Of a stretch of 62,000 nt of DNA, positions 11,401-22,739 are shown in pieces. Source of the DNA: Symbiodinium natans (taxonomy: Eukaryota; Sar; Dinophyceae; Suessiales; Symbiodiniaceae); NCBI GenBank assembly GCA_905221605.1, contig CAJNDS010000780.1, forward strand, positions 1 to 62,000, read 5' to 3'. A program made the translations under genes and the position numbers. Position 1 is the first letter of the stretch. Each line of letters begins with the position of its first letter. Below the pieces are notes generated by a model that did no database searches, was not told the origin of the DNA, and worked only from the letters and a program-made list of their open reading frames with translations.

Positions 11401-12589
11401 CAAAGCCATAAATTCTTGTATATGGGTTCTTCAATGTTGCCGGGACGAGAACCTCCACTATAAGTACGTCTTTTACAACTGTTGACAAGCTGTTGACACT
11501 GATCCTACATCTTGTCTGTGTCGGTTTTCGGTGATCCCAGAGCACACCTGCTGCATGTTGCCCTCGTTGCTCTGCCCGGCAGCGCACGCACGAAGTTGAT
11601 GCCGTCGTGCGTGTGGGAGTAGGGCTGCCGCTGTTGCCCTGGCCCAACAACATGACAACCACGCAACTGCGCCACCGCCTGATCGTAAACTGATCGTACC
11701 CATACGTGACTAAGCGTATGGTATATACACCTGCCGAATGCTTCCGAGTTGCGCCCCCAAAGCCTTCAGACTTGTGCCCAGTGGTGCCAGGTGCCTCTGC
11801 GAACACGCGCAGCCACTAGCAAGAAACCTTCAGAGGTGTCTTCCACAGCAGGTGCGAAGAGTATGTCGATATGTGCTGCCCACGTTTGTCTAGCAGACTT
11901 GTCACACATTGTCAGCATGGGTTTGAACGGAGTCACTGTGTTTTGTGTGGGCCCAACGTCTGTCGATAGACTGTAGACTCCAAAGGCGAAATTCTGTCAG
12001 AGCCAATGTCGGGAAGCCCTAGAGGCCAAGGAAAACATCTCGCCAAAATGGAAGGAGGGGAGGGACTTCAAACCCTGCAGGCCGAGGAGAAACGCGAGCG
12101 AGCTCCAGGCATGGTACTAGCATGCCCCAATGCCCTGACACGTAAGTGCCTTATCAATGGCTTCGAAGCCTGTATGATGACACACAGAGGCCAACTGCAA
12201 AGCCACACCCGAAGATGAATGCCGGTGGGGCGCACTTCGCCCGCTGACCTCGGCCCTGCGCAGCCAGCCATGGACACAGCCAGAGCTGGAGTTGCACTGC
12301 CCGTGGGACACAGCATCATGACAACACCCGGTTCCAGGTGCGGCTCAAGCCAGAGTGCTTTGGTGAAACATCTGACACACTACCGAAGCCATCCTCCATG
12401 AAGCTGCATGTGCCGCAATGCAAAGCTTAAAACGTGCTGCGCACCTTTCTTTCACGTTTGCACTGCTCAACATCAACCTCAGGGGTGTGAATAGATGGTC
12501 GGCATATGCACATGTGTGCAGGAAGGCAATGACAACATGACTGATGCATTCTTGTGCATTAAGCTTCGATAGTCAGTCGGCTTAGCAGC
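11401..12589. other. Spacer without assigned gene
   Basis: Several short frames occur on both strands with no family motif. Minus-strand sequence at about 11381-11460 may continue the coiled-coil gene upstream. No repeat or RNA gene was seen. Confidence 0.35.
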
Positions 12590-14205
12590 TCAAGCTTCAG
12601 CCAGCAAGCCTTCCTTCCTCCGCGGGGGGAGTGGGAAGAACTTGCTGACATGCTGCTGGTACCGCGCGTACTCGGGATACTTGCTCGAGGACAGCGATTC
12701 CTCAGCAAACTTGGCACTCCTCGTGCAACGTCGTGCAACCCTGATCCTGGAGAGCCTAACCAAGCTGTGTCAGGCGTGTCTGAAAATGAATTGCGGCCAA
12801 GAATCTGTTATGTCCAGGGACGCCCCAGGTATCAAGAAGAGCCCACTCAAGAAAAGAGGGCCCCAAATAGTCCAGTTCAATGCTTTCCCGGTAGCAGGGA
12901 TGCCTGAACACTTTTGGCAAGCAATCAAAACGGACCACTTTGGATAGCCGCTCTTGAACTCAACCTATCATAAACAATCAGCCACGCAGCTGAACAGGTA
13001 GAAGACCCACCACATGGTGACCTGCACAGGCATGCACTTGAATGCAGCTGCCATGGTTGCCTAGGCTGCCATGTGAAGCATCTGGGGCAAGTCAAGGAAC
13101 TTCGCAGAAGTAGTTGGGGTGCCGTGACCAAGCCCATAAGCCAGTCTGGATAAATCCTTTTGCATACGGTCCCATCTCTTCGCCCGCTGCCCGCCGGCGG
13201 TACTTCTCCGTCTGAAAAGCGAACATTTGCGCATCTGCAACTGCCTCAGGGCAGGGAAAGGCATGACAGGGGAAGCTTGCAGAGCATCTCCACTGCTCGT
13301 GCTCGCATGGCGCACCTCACCCAGGCAGAGGAGCAGGTACAGGACCGCAGACAAAGCATCCAGCCAGGTCAGAGGTTTTTCTGACTGAAGCGCTGCGACA
13401 GCTGGAGCGGAAAACGCAAGGATCGCACACCTTCTGGACAAGTTTCTTAAACTTGCATTCCTGCCATTGAGCTTGTTGCCTATAGTACTGCTGTAAGACG
13501 TCCCTGGGGTCCCTGGCGTACTGATTATCGCACCAAGGTGCTGCTGGAAGAGGCAGATGAAGACCAGGTTGAAGACCTCCCACTTCCAGCCCGGATACCA
13601 TCGTCGGATAACGGCCCATCGGTAGTCCTCGTCGACTCAAACAGAACACAGCCGGCTCACCGACTGGTGGATACTAGTGGCTCGCAGAAACTGGCCAGCA
13701 TCAGCTACTTAACAGCATGCCTCACCGCCACTGAAGCCACCCTTGATCCAGAAGTTGTAGGTCAAGCGGAATCCCCAGATGCCTGAGCTGCAAAAACCGC
13801 ACTGTCGGGTACCGACTGAGCAGAGGGCTTCTAGCTGAAACTACACTGAAGATTGATGAGCAGGCTGCTAGCGATCACCGTCATGATGAACAAGCGCGGG
13901 TTGAATCCGTGCACGCAGGAAGCGCCGAACCAATGCCAACAATAAATCCAAGGCATGAGCGACCAGAGGCGATCCTGGTCACGAACCGTCGGACTAGGAC
14001 GAATCTTTGGAGATATGGCCATCTGGCTTGGCGGTGGCAACGAGCACCGGGCAGACTGACACTAGACCACACTTGAACACCAGTGCTTCGCCCAGTTTCG
14101 ACAATTGAAGGGTCGGATGTTCCAGTGGCCGGTAGCGTGCGCAGGGAGATGAACCACATGAAGAGTGCCTCGGTGGAATTGCGTTCCACAGCTTGGGATG
14201 CGCCC
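12590..14205 (-). CDS. DUF1295 / steroid 5-alpha-reductase-like membrane protein, nine exons
   Basis: Nine exons join into one frame: about 14205-14100, 13974-13866, 13782-13726, 13635-13542, 13430-13316, 13244-13101, 13021-12976, 12903-12806, 12700-12590 (TGA). The product, about 285+ residues, follows the DUF1295 family (related to 3-oxo-5-alpha-steroid 4-dehydrogenases): TGTSDPSIV|DRLWSLMPW, IWGFRLTYNF, DEDYRWAVIRRWYPGWKW, a membrane helix before LTWLDALSAVLYLL, the hallmark ADAQMFAFQ and TGLWAWSRHPNYFCE, ALNWTIWGPLFLSGLF, and the closing SSSKYPEYARYQ...VSKFFPLPP. Several hydrophobic helices suggest an ER or plastid-type membrane protein. The role as an NAD(P)H-dependent reductase is known only for relatives. 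Intron borders are GA-AG, GC-AG, GT-AG, GC-AG, GT-AG, GT-AG, GT-AG and GA-AG (71-125 bp). All phases match, which supports each call. The start codon was not found; the first exon may be incomplete. Confidence 0.88.
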
Positions 14206-14229
14206 GCCGGTGTCTCCAAGTCGAATTAC

Positions 14230-15236
14230 TGCTTCTAAATGTATGTAAACATCATGTTCAATGTTCTGAATATTGAAAAATGCCTGTGTTGTAGCATGTT
14301 CAACTACATCATCTAGACATACATCTATACTTATTTTGTACATACATATTCATACGCATACAGACAAGTGCACACATGCAGGTATACAGGCCGGGTGGCA
14401 AAAGCATCCACAAATACCTGGCCAGGTCGGAGGCGAATCTCGAGATGAGTCAGGTCAGATGCAGCTCTCAAAATTAGCCTGCCGGTATACAAGACATACG
14501 ACAGTAGAGTATATATACAATATACAATACCACTTTTCGTAGTTAATTGTATAACTCACAACATTCAGGCCAAAGTCGCGATAGTTCGGCCCCAGGGGTC
14601 TGCGCTCCATGGGTGCGCCAGGACGCGGAGGGGATCCGCGAGGCAGGTTTGTGCAGACGTGTAAGCATACCTGGGAAGTACAAGGACACTTCAGCATGGC
14701 CCCATTCAGCATCTGCAAAATGCATAGACTGCGGCACGAAGCGCCAATCTACTTACAACAGGATGCAACTCTCTCTCATGCAAGAGCCCGCAAGAAGTTT
14801 CGGGTTTCGGGTCTAGGGCTCCCTTTCACACGTTTCCACGAGACATCGCGTTCACCAAAACAAGAACTGGCGAGAGTACGAGTGAATGCTCCTGCGACCG
14901 CGAGAACTGTTTGGCAAATACATTGTATATGAGATACAATACAGTATATTCTATATATTCTATAATTTCTTACCGATTATATGCTAACCAATTAACAGAT
15001 ATAGAATCAAAATATAAATATGTGCATATAAATATAGATGAAATGTATGTGTGTATATATATATATATATATTACGTATATCTAATGTGTATATGAACCG
15101 CACCTGGCTTCCGACTGTGGCCAAGGGACCACACGTAGTGGACGGTGCTCAGCTGCAGCAGGCCGCCTCACAAACTCAAATATGTCGCTGCTGTTTATAA
15201 ATACATAAATAAATAAAGAAAGAAAGAAATAAATAC

Positions 15237-15269
<33 letters not shown>

Positions 15270-15420
15270 TATCATGTACAATATACGAAGATGTATATGT
15301 ATACAACAGTTCAATTTCACATAGAATACATTTTTGATCATGTAACATAAGTGCGTATGTATGTGTAGATATATATGTATATACATAAATCCAGCTGACA
15401 GTCTCTCTTTCTGCAAAAAC
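14230..15420. repeat. AT-rich block with TA and tetranucleotide microsatellites
   Basis: The sequence is dominated by ATAT/GTAT/CATA runs, notably (TA)n at about 15053-15073 and 15236-15274, and AAAT/AAAG runs near 15206-15235. No credible coding sequence is seen in it. Confidence 0.75.
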
Positions 15421-16460
15421 AAGCCGTGCCTGCAATAGCCAGGGGGAAGGGGGGCCTCAAAGTGCGTTCGATTCCGAGACTCGTTCATGAAGGAACCACT
15501 TTGCGACAAGTAAGACTCAAATTGCTCACCTCTCTGCATCTTGAAAGCTACGTGCACTTCACCTCCAAGGCACCCATCCACAACATGCCGGAGCTCTGTC
15601 GACCCAGTTTTCGTCGTCATCCCAGGGAAGCACTTAGGACTGAAGGGAAGCAGTTGAACAGCAGCAGTTGAAAGAGCTATCACCATAGAGTGTGTATTCT
15701 GGCATGTGTTGACCATGTTGCAAGGCATTCATGAAGACAAAGAGCGAGTGAGCTGAAAATTTGAGCTGAAAATTGCTGCAAGAGGTGCTGCATCACAGCT
15801 ACATTGCTACATATCCCGCTCATGTGCGACGATTCCCCTCTGACCGTGCAAGCCATGAAATCGAGGGGCACTCGCTTTTGCCGAATTCTACGCCTCCAGA
15901 GTGAGCTTCCAGGAGCGAGTGACACTGCGCGGCCGCAAGTGACTGAACGATGCTCCGAATGCCTGCTAGCCTCTCCTGCCTGCAGATACACTGATACACT
16001 GCTCGAAACTGCAAAGCTGTGTGTAGAATCTTCTGTATCTGATCAGCAGATCTCAATATTGTTCACTTGAGGCCAGGCGCCACTTTAACACAGGCAGCCC
16101 TCAGGGCTGTGTGTTCTGTTCGATTTTTTCATGCAACCTACTCGCAACATACCCCAACATATCGCAACATGTATCAGTGCTGACAAGACTTCTATAGCAA
16201 GCGTATCAGTGCTGACAAGACTTCTATAGCAAGCATGGCGCGCTTTCTATGACTACGCCTCCAGACCCTTACAGCGCGTTCCTGGCTTCCTACGCATCAC
16301 ATAGCCTCATCTGGATCGACCATTTCTCCCTCCTGGTCACTTCGTACCTGCGGAAATGGATGTGTCGACAAGCTCTGCAGGCACAGGAGATCAGCTCTTA
16401 GGCGCTTCCGTCTTCTGAGAATTGCTTCCTAGACGTACACATTATTGTGAACTTCCTGCT
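15421..16460. other. Spacer; nothing assigned
   Basis: Short frames only. A 31-bp direct repeat is visible at about 16165-16234 (GTATCAGTGCTGACAAGAC… twice). No family motif was recognised. Confidence 0.4.
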
Positions 16461-16590
16461 TCAGAATGAAGAGCCAAGGCAGAAATTGGCAAGATCGGAC
16501 AGAATCGCTCCTTCTTGCAACTCCTTTTCCATCGACAACCCATTCTGCGCAACTGCACCTTCTCCATTCTCCAGGCAAGCTCTTCAACAG
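16461..16590 (-). CDS. Possible C-terminal exon, unknown protein
   Basis: The minus strand reads LENGEGAVAQNGLSMEKELQ then EGAILSDLANFCLGSSF and a TGA at 16461. The mixed polar/hydrophobic composition is protein-like. A competing minus frame (SSQAQMQMAVEELAWRMEK) is also open here, so the reading is uncertain. No upstream exon could be joined because a dispersed repeat starts at about 16671. Confidence 0.28.
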
Positions 16591-16670
16591 CCATCTGCAT
16601 CTGGGCCTGTGAGCTCGCACTCTCACTCTACCCACCGCCAGACTTTGAGACACTCAAGAAACTTGGACAC

Positions 16671-17000
16671 TACAAGATTTGGGGGTTTACGAAGATATGG
16701 GACCCCTATACAGTCCCCCGAATAGTAGGATTCCCTTGTAATAAGGACCCCTAACAAGATACCCGTAATTTCGGAAACCCCTACTTGCACTTGCTTCGCA
16801 TGCGCAGCAAGTTTCGGCATGAGATTCCCACAATGCGCTCTGTGACGTCGTGAAGCTCGGACCTCAGCTCGGGCACGCAGAGACTCTGTTTGTGTCCATA
16901 TGGGTATTTTCCCAAAATCGGGGTACCAGTAATATGCCCCCCAAAATAGTGTAATCCTTATTGTGGGAATCCCCCATAAGGGCACCCCTATGTTCGGAAA
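16671..17000. mobile_element. Dispersed element with related inverted arms (MITE-like)
   Basis: The left arm begins TTTGGGGGTTTACGAAGATA and the right arm, read on the minus strand, begins TTTGGGTGTTTCCGAACATA, giving imperfect terminal inverted repeats about 330 bp apart. The internal sequence has short alternating G-runs and C-runs. A clearly related copy of the arm sits at 45780-45870 on the opposite strand, and a weaker one at 29840-29945. It encodes no protein. Confidence 0.5.
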
Positions 17001-17018
17001 CACCCAAAGATGGCAAGA

Positions 17019-17190
17019 TGCATTCGGGGGGGGGGGGGCTTAGGATTCCGTGCGGGTTGGGGCTTAGGGATGCCCCTAAACCCTAAACCCTAAACCCTAA
17101 ACCCAAAAAACCCAAAACACCCAAAACACCCAAAAAAACCCAAAAAACCCAAAAAACCCTAAACCCTAAACCCTAGGGATGTTAGGGTTT
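17019..17190. repeat. Poly-G run followed by CCCTAAA telomere-like repeats
   Basis: An 11-G run (about 17028-17038) is followed by CTTAGG-like sequence and then by CCCTAAA units grading into CCCAAAAA variants (17074-17176). This is an interstitial telomeric-type tract. Confidence 0.85.
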
Positions 17191-17299
17191 GCTGGGGCCC
17201 CTGCTTGACCTCGATGCCGACCAAGGTGAGCTCCGAGAGAATTCGCCCGGACCTCGAACCGGAGCTGACGCTTTTGCAGACGTTTGGCAGCTGTGGCAG

Positions 17300-17830
17300 G
17301 AACCAGAAAATCATTATTACTATTATTATTATGATTATTATTATTCTCTTTTCTTACAATTACGGCATATCATCTTCTTCATTCATTTTCTAATATGATC
17401 TTAATATTTTCCTATGTTATATTAGTACGCTGCTAGAGACGCGTATTCTTGTGGTCTTCTATTCGTCTACTCTTTTGCTTTAAACTTCTCGAATATGCAA
17501 ATGTTGTATGTTGTCATGTTAATACATGAATATATGGCTATATATATTGATATAACTTCATGTCATTACATTACTATCATATTCTATTCGTATATTCGTA
17601 TATTCTAACTTTTTGAAAATATGACTACACTACTACATTCGTGTATTATTAAACTCACTTTTCTGTGTTTGTACATGTCTATATCACTAAATTCATCTAA
17701 ATTCTTATATAGGCTCAAAATGCTCAACAGTGCTCAAATGAGGGCCGGGCATGTGCTCGATGGCTCGCTTTAGCTCCTTCTCTGACTCTCCAGACGCTGG
17801 TCTCTGGTACAAGCCGTAAAGATATACCTA
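17300..17830. repeat. (ATT)n microsatellite and AT-rich spacer
   Basis: A TTA/ATT run lies at about 17312-17345, followed by about 350 bp of very AT-rich sequence without coding signal. Confidence 0.7.
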
Positions 17831-17839
17831 AAAAAAGTA

Positions 17840-18457
17840 TTGGATCGCCCTCTCAACCCTAAGCTCGGATTCAATGGTTCCTCCGCGCCGGGCTTCAACG
17901 GCCCTTCGCTGCTGTCATGGCTGAAGCCCGAGTGGCTCGAACTGGGCGAGAGAACGAGCATGTGCTACGGCTTGGTTGCCACTCAGCATTCAAGACCGTG
18001 CATGAGCAAACCGAGTGAACAACCGCAGGTCATCATCGGTGGACTTCTTGCCGCCCCTGGCAGCCGAGCTCAACAGAACGTGCAGGTGTGGCACATCGTG
18101 GCACAGAATTTCATATTTCTCATGCTCATGGCATGTCCACATGCCGTACCCAGTTTCCCCCGAAAGGACGTGGCGGGGAGCACGCAGCGCTGCCACGCTC
18201 GTTCCTGTCCTCCAGTGCCGCCTGCTTGCGCCTTCCCTGCCAAAGGGAGTTGTCTCCAGCCCGCGACAAGGAAAGACATTTATGCGAGTTCTGAGACCAT
18301 GCATCGGCCATGCATCCTCACCTTATCCCTCCTTTGTGACCAATTACCTGCCTTGCTGGAGGTATCAGAGCCCGCATCGTCATCGGGCGTCGACAACCTA
18401 CACAAGCGCCAGGCAGTGCTTCCTGCCTCCGTCATACCACGTCTACGCATGCAATGA
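17840..18457 (+). CDS. Open frame of 205 codons, strand uncertain
   Basis: The plus strand is open for 205 codons (KLGFNGSSAPGFNGPSLLSW near the N-terminus; VWHIVAQNFIFLMLMACP in the middle). However, the minus strand over 17990-18304 also reads a protein-like frame ending at a TGA (GYGMWTCHEHEKYEILCHD, then STDDDLRLFTRFAHARS). Since recognised genes nearby are on the minus strand, the minus reading may be the real one. No family is recognised for either. Confidence 0.28.
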   Translation: MDRPLNPKLGFNGSSAPGFNGPSLLSWLKPEWLELGERTSMCYGLVATQHSRPCMSKPSEQPQVIIGGLLAAPGSRAQQNVQVWHIVAQNFIFLMLMACPHAVPSFPRKDVAGSTQRCHARSCPPVPPACAFPAKGSCLQPATRKDIYASSETMHRPCILTLSLLCDQLPALLEVSEPASSSGVDNLHKRQAVLPASVIPRLRMQ

Positions 18458-18545
18458 AGAATACCTGGCCTCTCGGTCATCTTCCGGTATCTCACGTAGA
18501 TCATGGGGAAGAACCGGATCATTATTCTGCAGGAGTCAAACATGA

Positions 18546-18792
18546 TGTGTGGCAACGAAGTGCTACAGAGAGAGAGAGAGAGCACATCTGTTGCACTTGT
18601 CTATAATACGAAAACCTACGTTAGCATGAACGTATATACATACATACGTACACACATACACGCATGCATGCATGCATGCATGCATGCATGCATACATACA
18701 TACATACACACACACCTTTAAACTTTATATTACGCAGATATAAATAGGTAGATAGCTAGGTAGATTGATAGATAGATAGATAGACAAGCATA
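18546..18792. repeat. Microsatellite cluster: (GA)n, (CATG)n, (CATA)n, (GATA)n
   Basis: Successive short tandem repeats are visible: GAGA near 18569-18580, GCAT units 18664-18692, ACAT/ATAC units to about 18716, and GATA units 18766-18783. Confidence 0.85.
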
Positions 18793-18819
18793 TATGTGGA
18801 TGGTACCTAGTACGTAAGT

Positions 18820-19162
18820 ATGCTACATTTGTTCGACGTCGCCTCACGTGGCATGTCTCTGGGCAGGCCTTTGGATGAAGCCACTAACCCTGCGGTACAC
18901 CTCCTCCAAAGGCTCGTCCTGTCTCAACTGCTGCAACTGTGGGGGCTGTGTAAGGTTGCAGGTGTCGACAGTGTGTCGAAGCAGCAGTGTGGATATGCTG
19001 CATGCAGTAGATGAACTGATCTCAGATCTCCGCGGCCGTCCTCATTCCAATACGCCCTTTCGGCATTTCGGGCTTCTCGCTCCTGACGTTCAAACATTCA
19101 ACCGGCGAAAATTGGCTTTGGGAACAGTTTGCGACAGAGCAGGACTGGAAAGCACCTCGTGA
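18820..19162 (+). CDS. Possible two-exon gene segment, strand uncertain
   Basis: The plus strand reads FDVASRGMSLGRPLDEATNP…LLQLWGL up to a GTAAGG donor (about 18948). After an AG acceptor (about 19008) it continues DELISDLRGRPHSNTPFRHF…RKLALGTVCDRAGLESTS and stops at 19162. The minus strand of the first half reads an equally protein-like C-terminus (LQQLRQDEPLEEVYRRVSGF…), so the strand is not settled. No family is recognised. Confidence 0.25.
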
Positions 19163-19797
19163 GCTAAGAGAATCGAACGGGCACCTAATGGGCACGGAGG
19201 AAACCAGAGAACAATTGGTGAGGAAACCAATCAAAATCTTGAAAAAGAAAAACAAGCTCTGTAAACAATAGCAATGTAGTCAGGAAACAAACCGTGAAAC
19301 ATAACTCAGTAGAATCAAAGCAAGAGGCTGGCATTAAAAAAGAAAGCAGGCACCAAAAAAGAGATGAGACTGGCAGCAGATGAGCCATGACCGGCGGCAG
19401 TGGCAGCAGCAAGCCCCCGGAACTCCACTGCAGCTGATTGGTTGCGGCAAGTTTCCCTAATTATTCGTCACACTGTGATTCATGAATCTCGTGTTTATGA
19501 ACTCATACTTTCCTTTTGTTCCCTCACCCCATGTGTTCTCTGAAGCCATCTTCGCTACCCCGCTACTCGACGCCGTATACTGCTCAGTCCCTGCGAGTAC
19601 CATGGGGCCTGGACATGTCGCAGCGATCATAAGAACGTGAAAAGAGGAAGTCATCGGATGTCCTTGCTGTACTTTGCAATGAACAACCTCGCAGAGGTCA
19701 ATTCTGAGAAGGTGAGTTGACATGGGCTATAACGATTTTGGGTGCCGAAGGCTGCCTAGACTCCTAAACTCTATCGGGCCTCGTACTTCAGCAGCCG

Positions 19798-20055
19798 ATG
19801 CCACTACAGTCACTACAGTTGCAGTCTCGTGTGTTGAGAACTGGGCGCATCTGCCATCATCGCGAACATCAAGGCAAGCCCAACCTTTGCAAGAGCCGAG
19901 CTCAGCTAGAGCGGCTGGTAGGGAATGAATCCTTGCTGGCGTACTTCGACACGCAACTGTGCAGCAGCATCTCTTTTTCAACGGATGTCTGCAGGGAGCC
20001 AGCTTCTTTGCAGGAACGGGCACGTGTCCTGGAGCGCCAGCCTCCAGCGACATAG
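19798..20055 (+). CDS. Open frame of 85 codons, possible terminal exon
   Basis: The plus strand reads a protein-like frame (KSRAQLERLVGNESLLAYFD, then TDVCREPASLQERARVLERQ) ending in TAG at 20055. A minus-strand alternative starting at a CTGCAG acceptor (19988-19902) is also possible. The function is unknown. Confidence 0.25.
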   Translation: MPLQSLQLQSRVLRTGRICHHREHQGKPNLCKSRAQLERLVGNESLLAYFDTQLCSSISFSTDVCREPASLQERARVLERQPPAT

Positions 20056-20334
20056 CAAAGCAATTTCACTAAGTGCGCTCAATCGGGACATCCTGAGGTA
20101 TGGGGTGGGATCAAGGCTTCCTTGACTTAATCCCCAAACTCAGAATGTGGAGGGAGATTGCTGTTTAATATCGTAGTCTTAGCCAGATCCCTGGAAGTCT
20201 CTTCGGATTCTCTAAGGTGGGCCCTTCTCATCGGCAGCGTATCCCCTCCTTCCTCGTCTAGGAAGTTTAAACAATTATTTTTTTGAGTCGCTTCTTATCG
20301 TTTCTGAAGTACTTTAATACACTCTTGGTGCATA

Positions 20335-21354
20335 ATGTTTGGCGGGGAGGGGGGCCGATTGTTTGGGGGAGGAAGCATAATAAACGCAACACGACCTTAC
20401 AACAGCAGGAATACTTCTTCAGAGTCCCTGTTCGACGTCCCCTCTGTGCAGGCAGACAGGTTGCAAATCCCCCTAGAGCCCGAAACCTCCGCCGAACCCC
20501 AAGCTCCAAGAGCATCCAAGCGTCCATTTGAGCACAACCGCATCCTGGTTTCGATCCCAGACAAAGCCGAAGCCTTACGACAGCTTGCCATGCGAGGAAA
20601 GCATGCTTCTCGAATCATGACACACACACACACAAACGCGCACACACACACACACACACAGAGAGAGGCGGAAATTTTGGAAGCGCAATGCATTGTAAAA
20701 CTTCTCAACCTTCAGGCCCCGAGTCAAGATGGAGAATCAGATTTTGCGGTGTAAACCCAGGCTTAGCACCCCTCACTAATCACTAATTATACACATCCAG
20801 GCAACGGTGGCTTCCCACACCCTGGAACTGGACCAGCCAGCCTTGCGCCCAGCTCGGCGCTTGAAAGCCTGCGTAAGCAAAGGCGTGCCCACAAACATCC
20901 AACAAAGGCTCGCGCTTCTTGAGGATTGCCAGAGAAAGCATACGGCTTCAAGCTTACTCGGGCTTACTCATGCATACTCTTCCATTCTTATGCAAGTCTC
21001 CTGCAGGACTAGTTGCATGCTCGGGCGTTTGATCTGTCCAACCCACCAAATCCCGAAACTCTTGGGTCTGGGTCAGGGCTTTCCCACCACCTTCAGCAAC
21101 AGAGGGCACTGGGGGGATTGCAAGGGCTTTCTGTTCACACTGCGGCGGAATATGGTCGAATCACCCACAACTATTCTCAGTCCACCTCCTCTCTGGGTGG
21201 TGATTACTGCAATCTTCTACCAGACTATTTGACGGGCCTGGCCGCGCCAATGTTCCAAAGCCTCGCCAGGATCGCACGACATCCTCCCAGAGCCCCGTCC
21301 TTAGCGGGCTCGTCATGCGATAGTGACACGTGGTGGACATCTCCTGGCTCGTAG
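20335..21354 (+). CDS. Possible three-exon plus-strand gene, unknown function
   Basis: Exon 1 starts with a plausible ATG (MFGGEGGRLFGGGS) and reads ADRLQIPLEPETSAEPQAPR…NRILVSIPDKAEALRQLAMR, a (CA)n tract encoding His-Thr repeats, then LLNLQAPSQDGESDFA to a GT donor (about 20750). Exon 2 (about 20803-20874) reads ATVASHTLELDQPALRPARR and ends at GTAAGC. Exon 3 (from about 21017, CTAG acceptor) reads RAFDLSNPPNPETLGSGSGL…GGDYCNLLPDYLTGLAAPMF and stops at 21354. All junctions are phase 0. The predicted protein, about 275 residues, matches no family I know. Its orientation opposes nearly all other genes here, and minus-strand frames overlap it, so it is tentative. Confidence 0.38.
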
Positions 21355-21839
21355 CATGCCATGCTGAAAGACTTCCGCCTTCCGATCACCTCCCTGTGTA
21401 TCCGGATATCCAGCTTCTGAGACCGATGTTGTCGGATGTTGTCAACTCTGCCCCGTCACTTGCGGCTGCGTGTCTGCCGATTCAGTGTGCGCAGGGGGCG
21501 CTGTCCCTGGGCACCCAGCAATGCCTCGGCCTGCAAAACTACGATGAGTAACAACAGTGCAGCAGCACTGATATGAACTGCACGTATCAACACGAATCTA
21601 CTCGTTAACTGTTGCTTCCACATGAGTCTAAAAGAACTGGATGCGGTAATATGACACCCACAATGCCTCCGGCGGAGAGCACACGGCCACAAATGTGGTC
21701 GCGCCGAGAGGCACGTGGATGTCCTCGGCCACACAGCAAAAAAAGCAACAGATACCCATGGCCAGGCGTTCTCCAGCAATGTCAGCATTCACCACGGAAG
21801 TGGGACTTAGAGAAGAGAGTTTTAGGGTCTGAGGAAGTC

Positions 21840-22110
21840 AGGATGGTTGCTATGAGTGTTTTGAAGCGTTTTGGGTGGTTGGTGGTTCAGGTTTGAGGTT
21901 GAGATGGGTATGTAGGTTTTTAGGGTTGAGGTTTAGTGGGGGTCAGGGTTCCTGGGTGGAATAAGGTTTAGGGCTGAGTCCGAGTTGAGGCCTTCAGCTT
22001 CTGCAGGCTTTACGGCTTGGGGGGGGGGGGGGGGGGCAGAGATGTGTTTTGGGGTTGGGGCTTGGGTGCAGGGCTTATGGTTCGGGGAATGGGCTGAGGG
22101 TGTTAGGTTG
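21840..22110. repeat. Degenerate G-rich telomere-like tract with a G17-18 run
   Basis: Variants of GGGTTTAGGG/GGTTGAGGTTTAG dominate, interrupted by an uninterrupted poly-G run at about 22020-22036. Confidence 0.75.
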
Positions 22111-22435
22111 AGGATTGACGTCCTAGAATATGTATACTTTCCTAAAGAAAAAACACAAACATAGACATTTACGATTTTATTGATGTACAACATATATTGT
22201 ATTGTATAACAGCTGGTAGATGATTTGAATATTTAGTATAGAATCAGAGTAGAAAAAACTTTGTGTATATATATATATATATATAAATGTATGGTACCCC
22301 CCCCCCCAGTGACCTACCCTTTTTCGCCTTGTCTCAAGTCACCCAGCTGCACTGCAAGCAAACTCGGTGTGCAACATAGCGTGTTTCCTAGGGCGTAAAC
22401 GAAAATACAACTAAAATCGCATACACGGGACAGTC

Positions 22436-22695
22436 GAAAAACCAAACACACCAAAACCAAAAAACCAAAAAAACCAAAACCAAAACAACCAAAAAAACCA
22501 AAACCAACAAAACCAAAAAAAAAACAAAAAAACAAACAATTTTCCGGAACTCTCAGGAATCCCTATGAGGCTTCTCCAAGAGTCCCGGGAAATTGGTTTT
22601 CTTGGTTCTTTTGGTTTTTTTGGTTTTGGTTTTTGTGGTTTTTTTGGTTTTGGTGTTTTTGGTTTTTTTGGTTTTGGTATTTTGGCTTTTTGGTT
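22436..22695. repeat. Large CCAAAA / GGTTTT inverted repeat in element A
   Basis: The left arm (22436-22540) is CCAAAA/CCAAAAAAA units and the right arm (22593-22695) is the complement, TTTTGG units. The ~52-base centre is itself partly palindromic (TTTTCCGGAACTCTC … AAGAGTCCCGGGAAA). As single strand or RNA it could fold into a hairpin of roughly 120 pairs. Confidence 0.85.
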
Positions 22696-22739
22696 CGCCT
22701 TCACGGTCACGAAGCAACAACTACGCATTTTAAGTGTGC

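Noticed and set aside
13317-13649. Minus-strand frame reading RDPRDVLQQYYRQQAQWQE
   Set aside because: It looked coding at first, but the neighbouring frame gives DEDYRWAVIRRWYPGWKW, which matches DUF1295 and joins in phase to the flanking exons.
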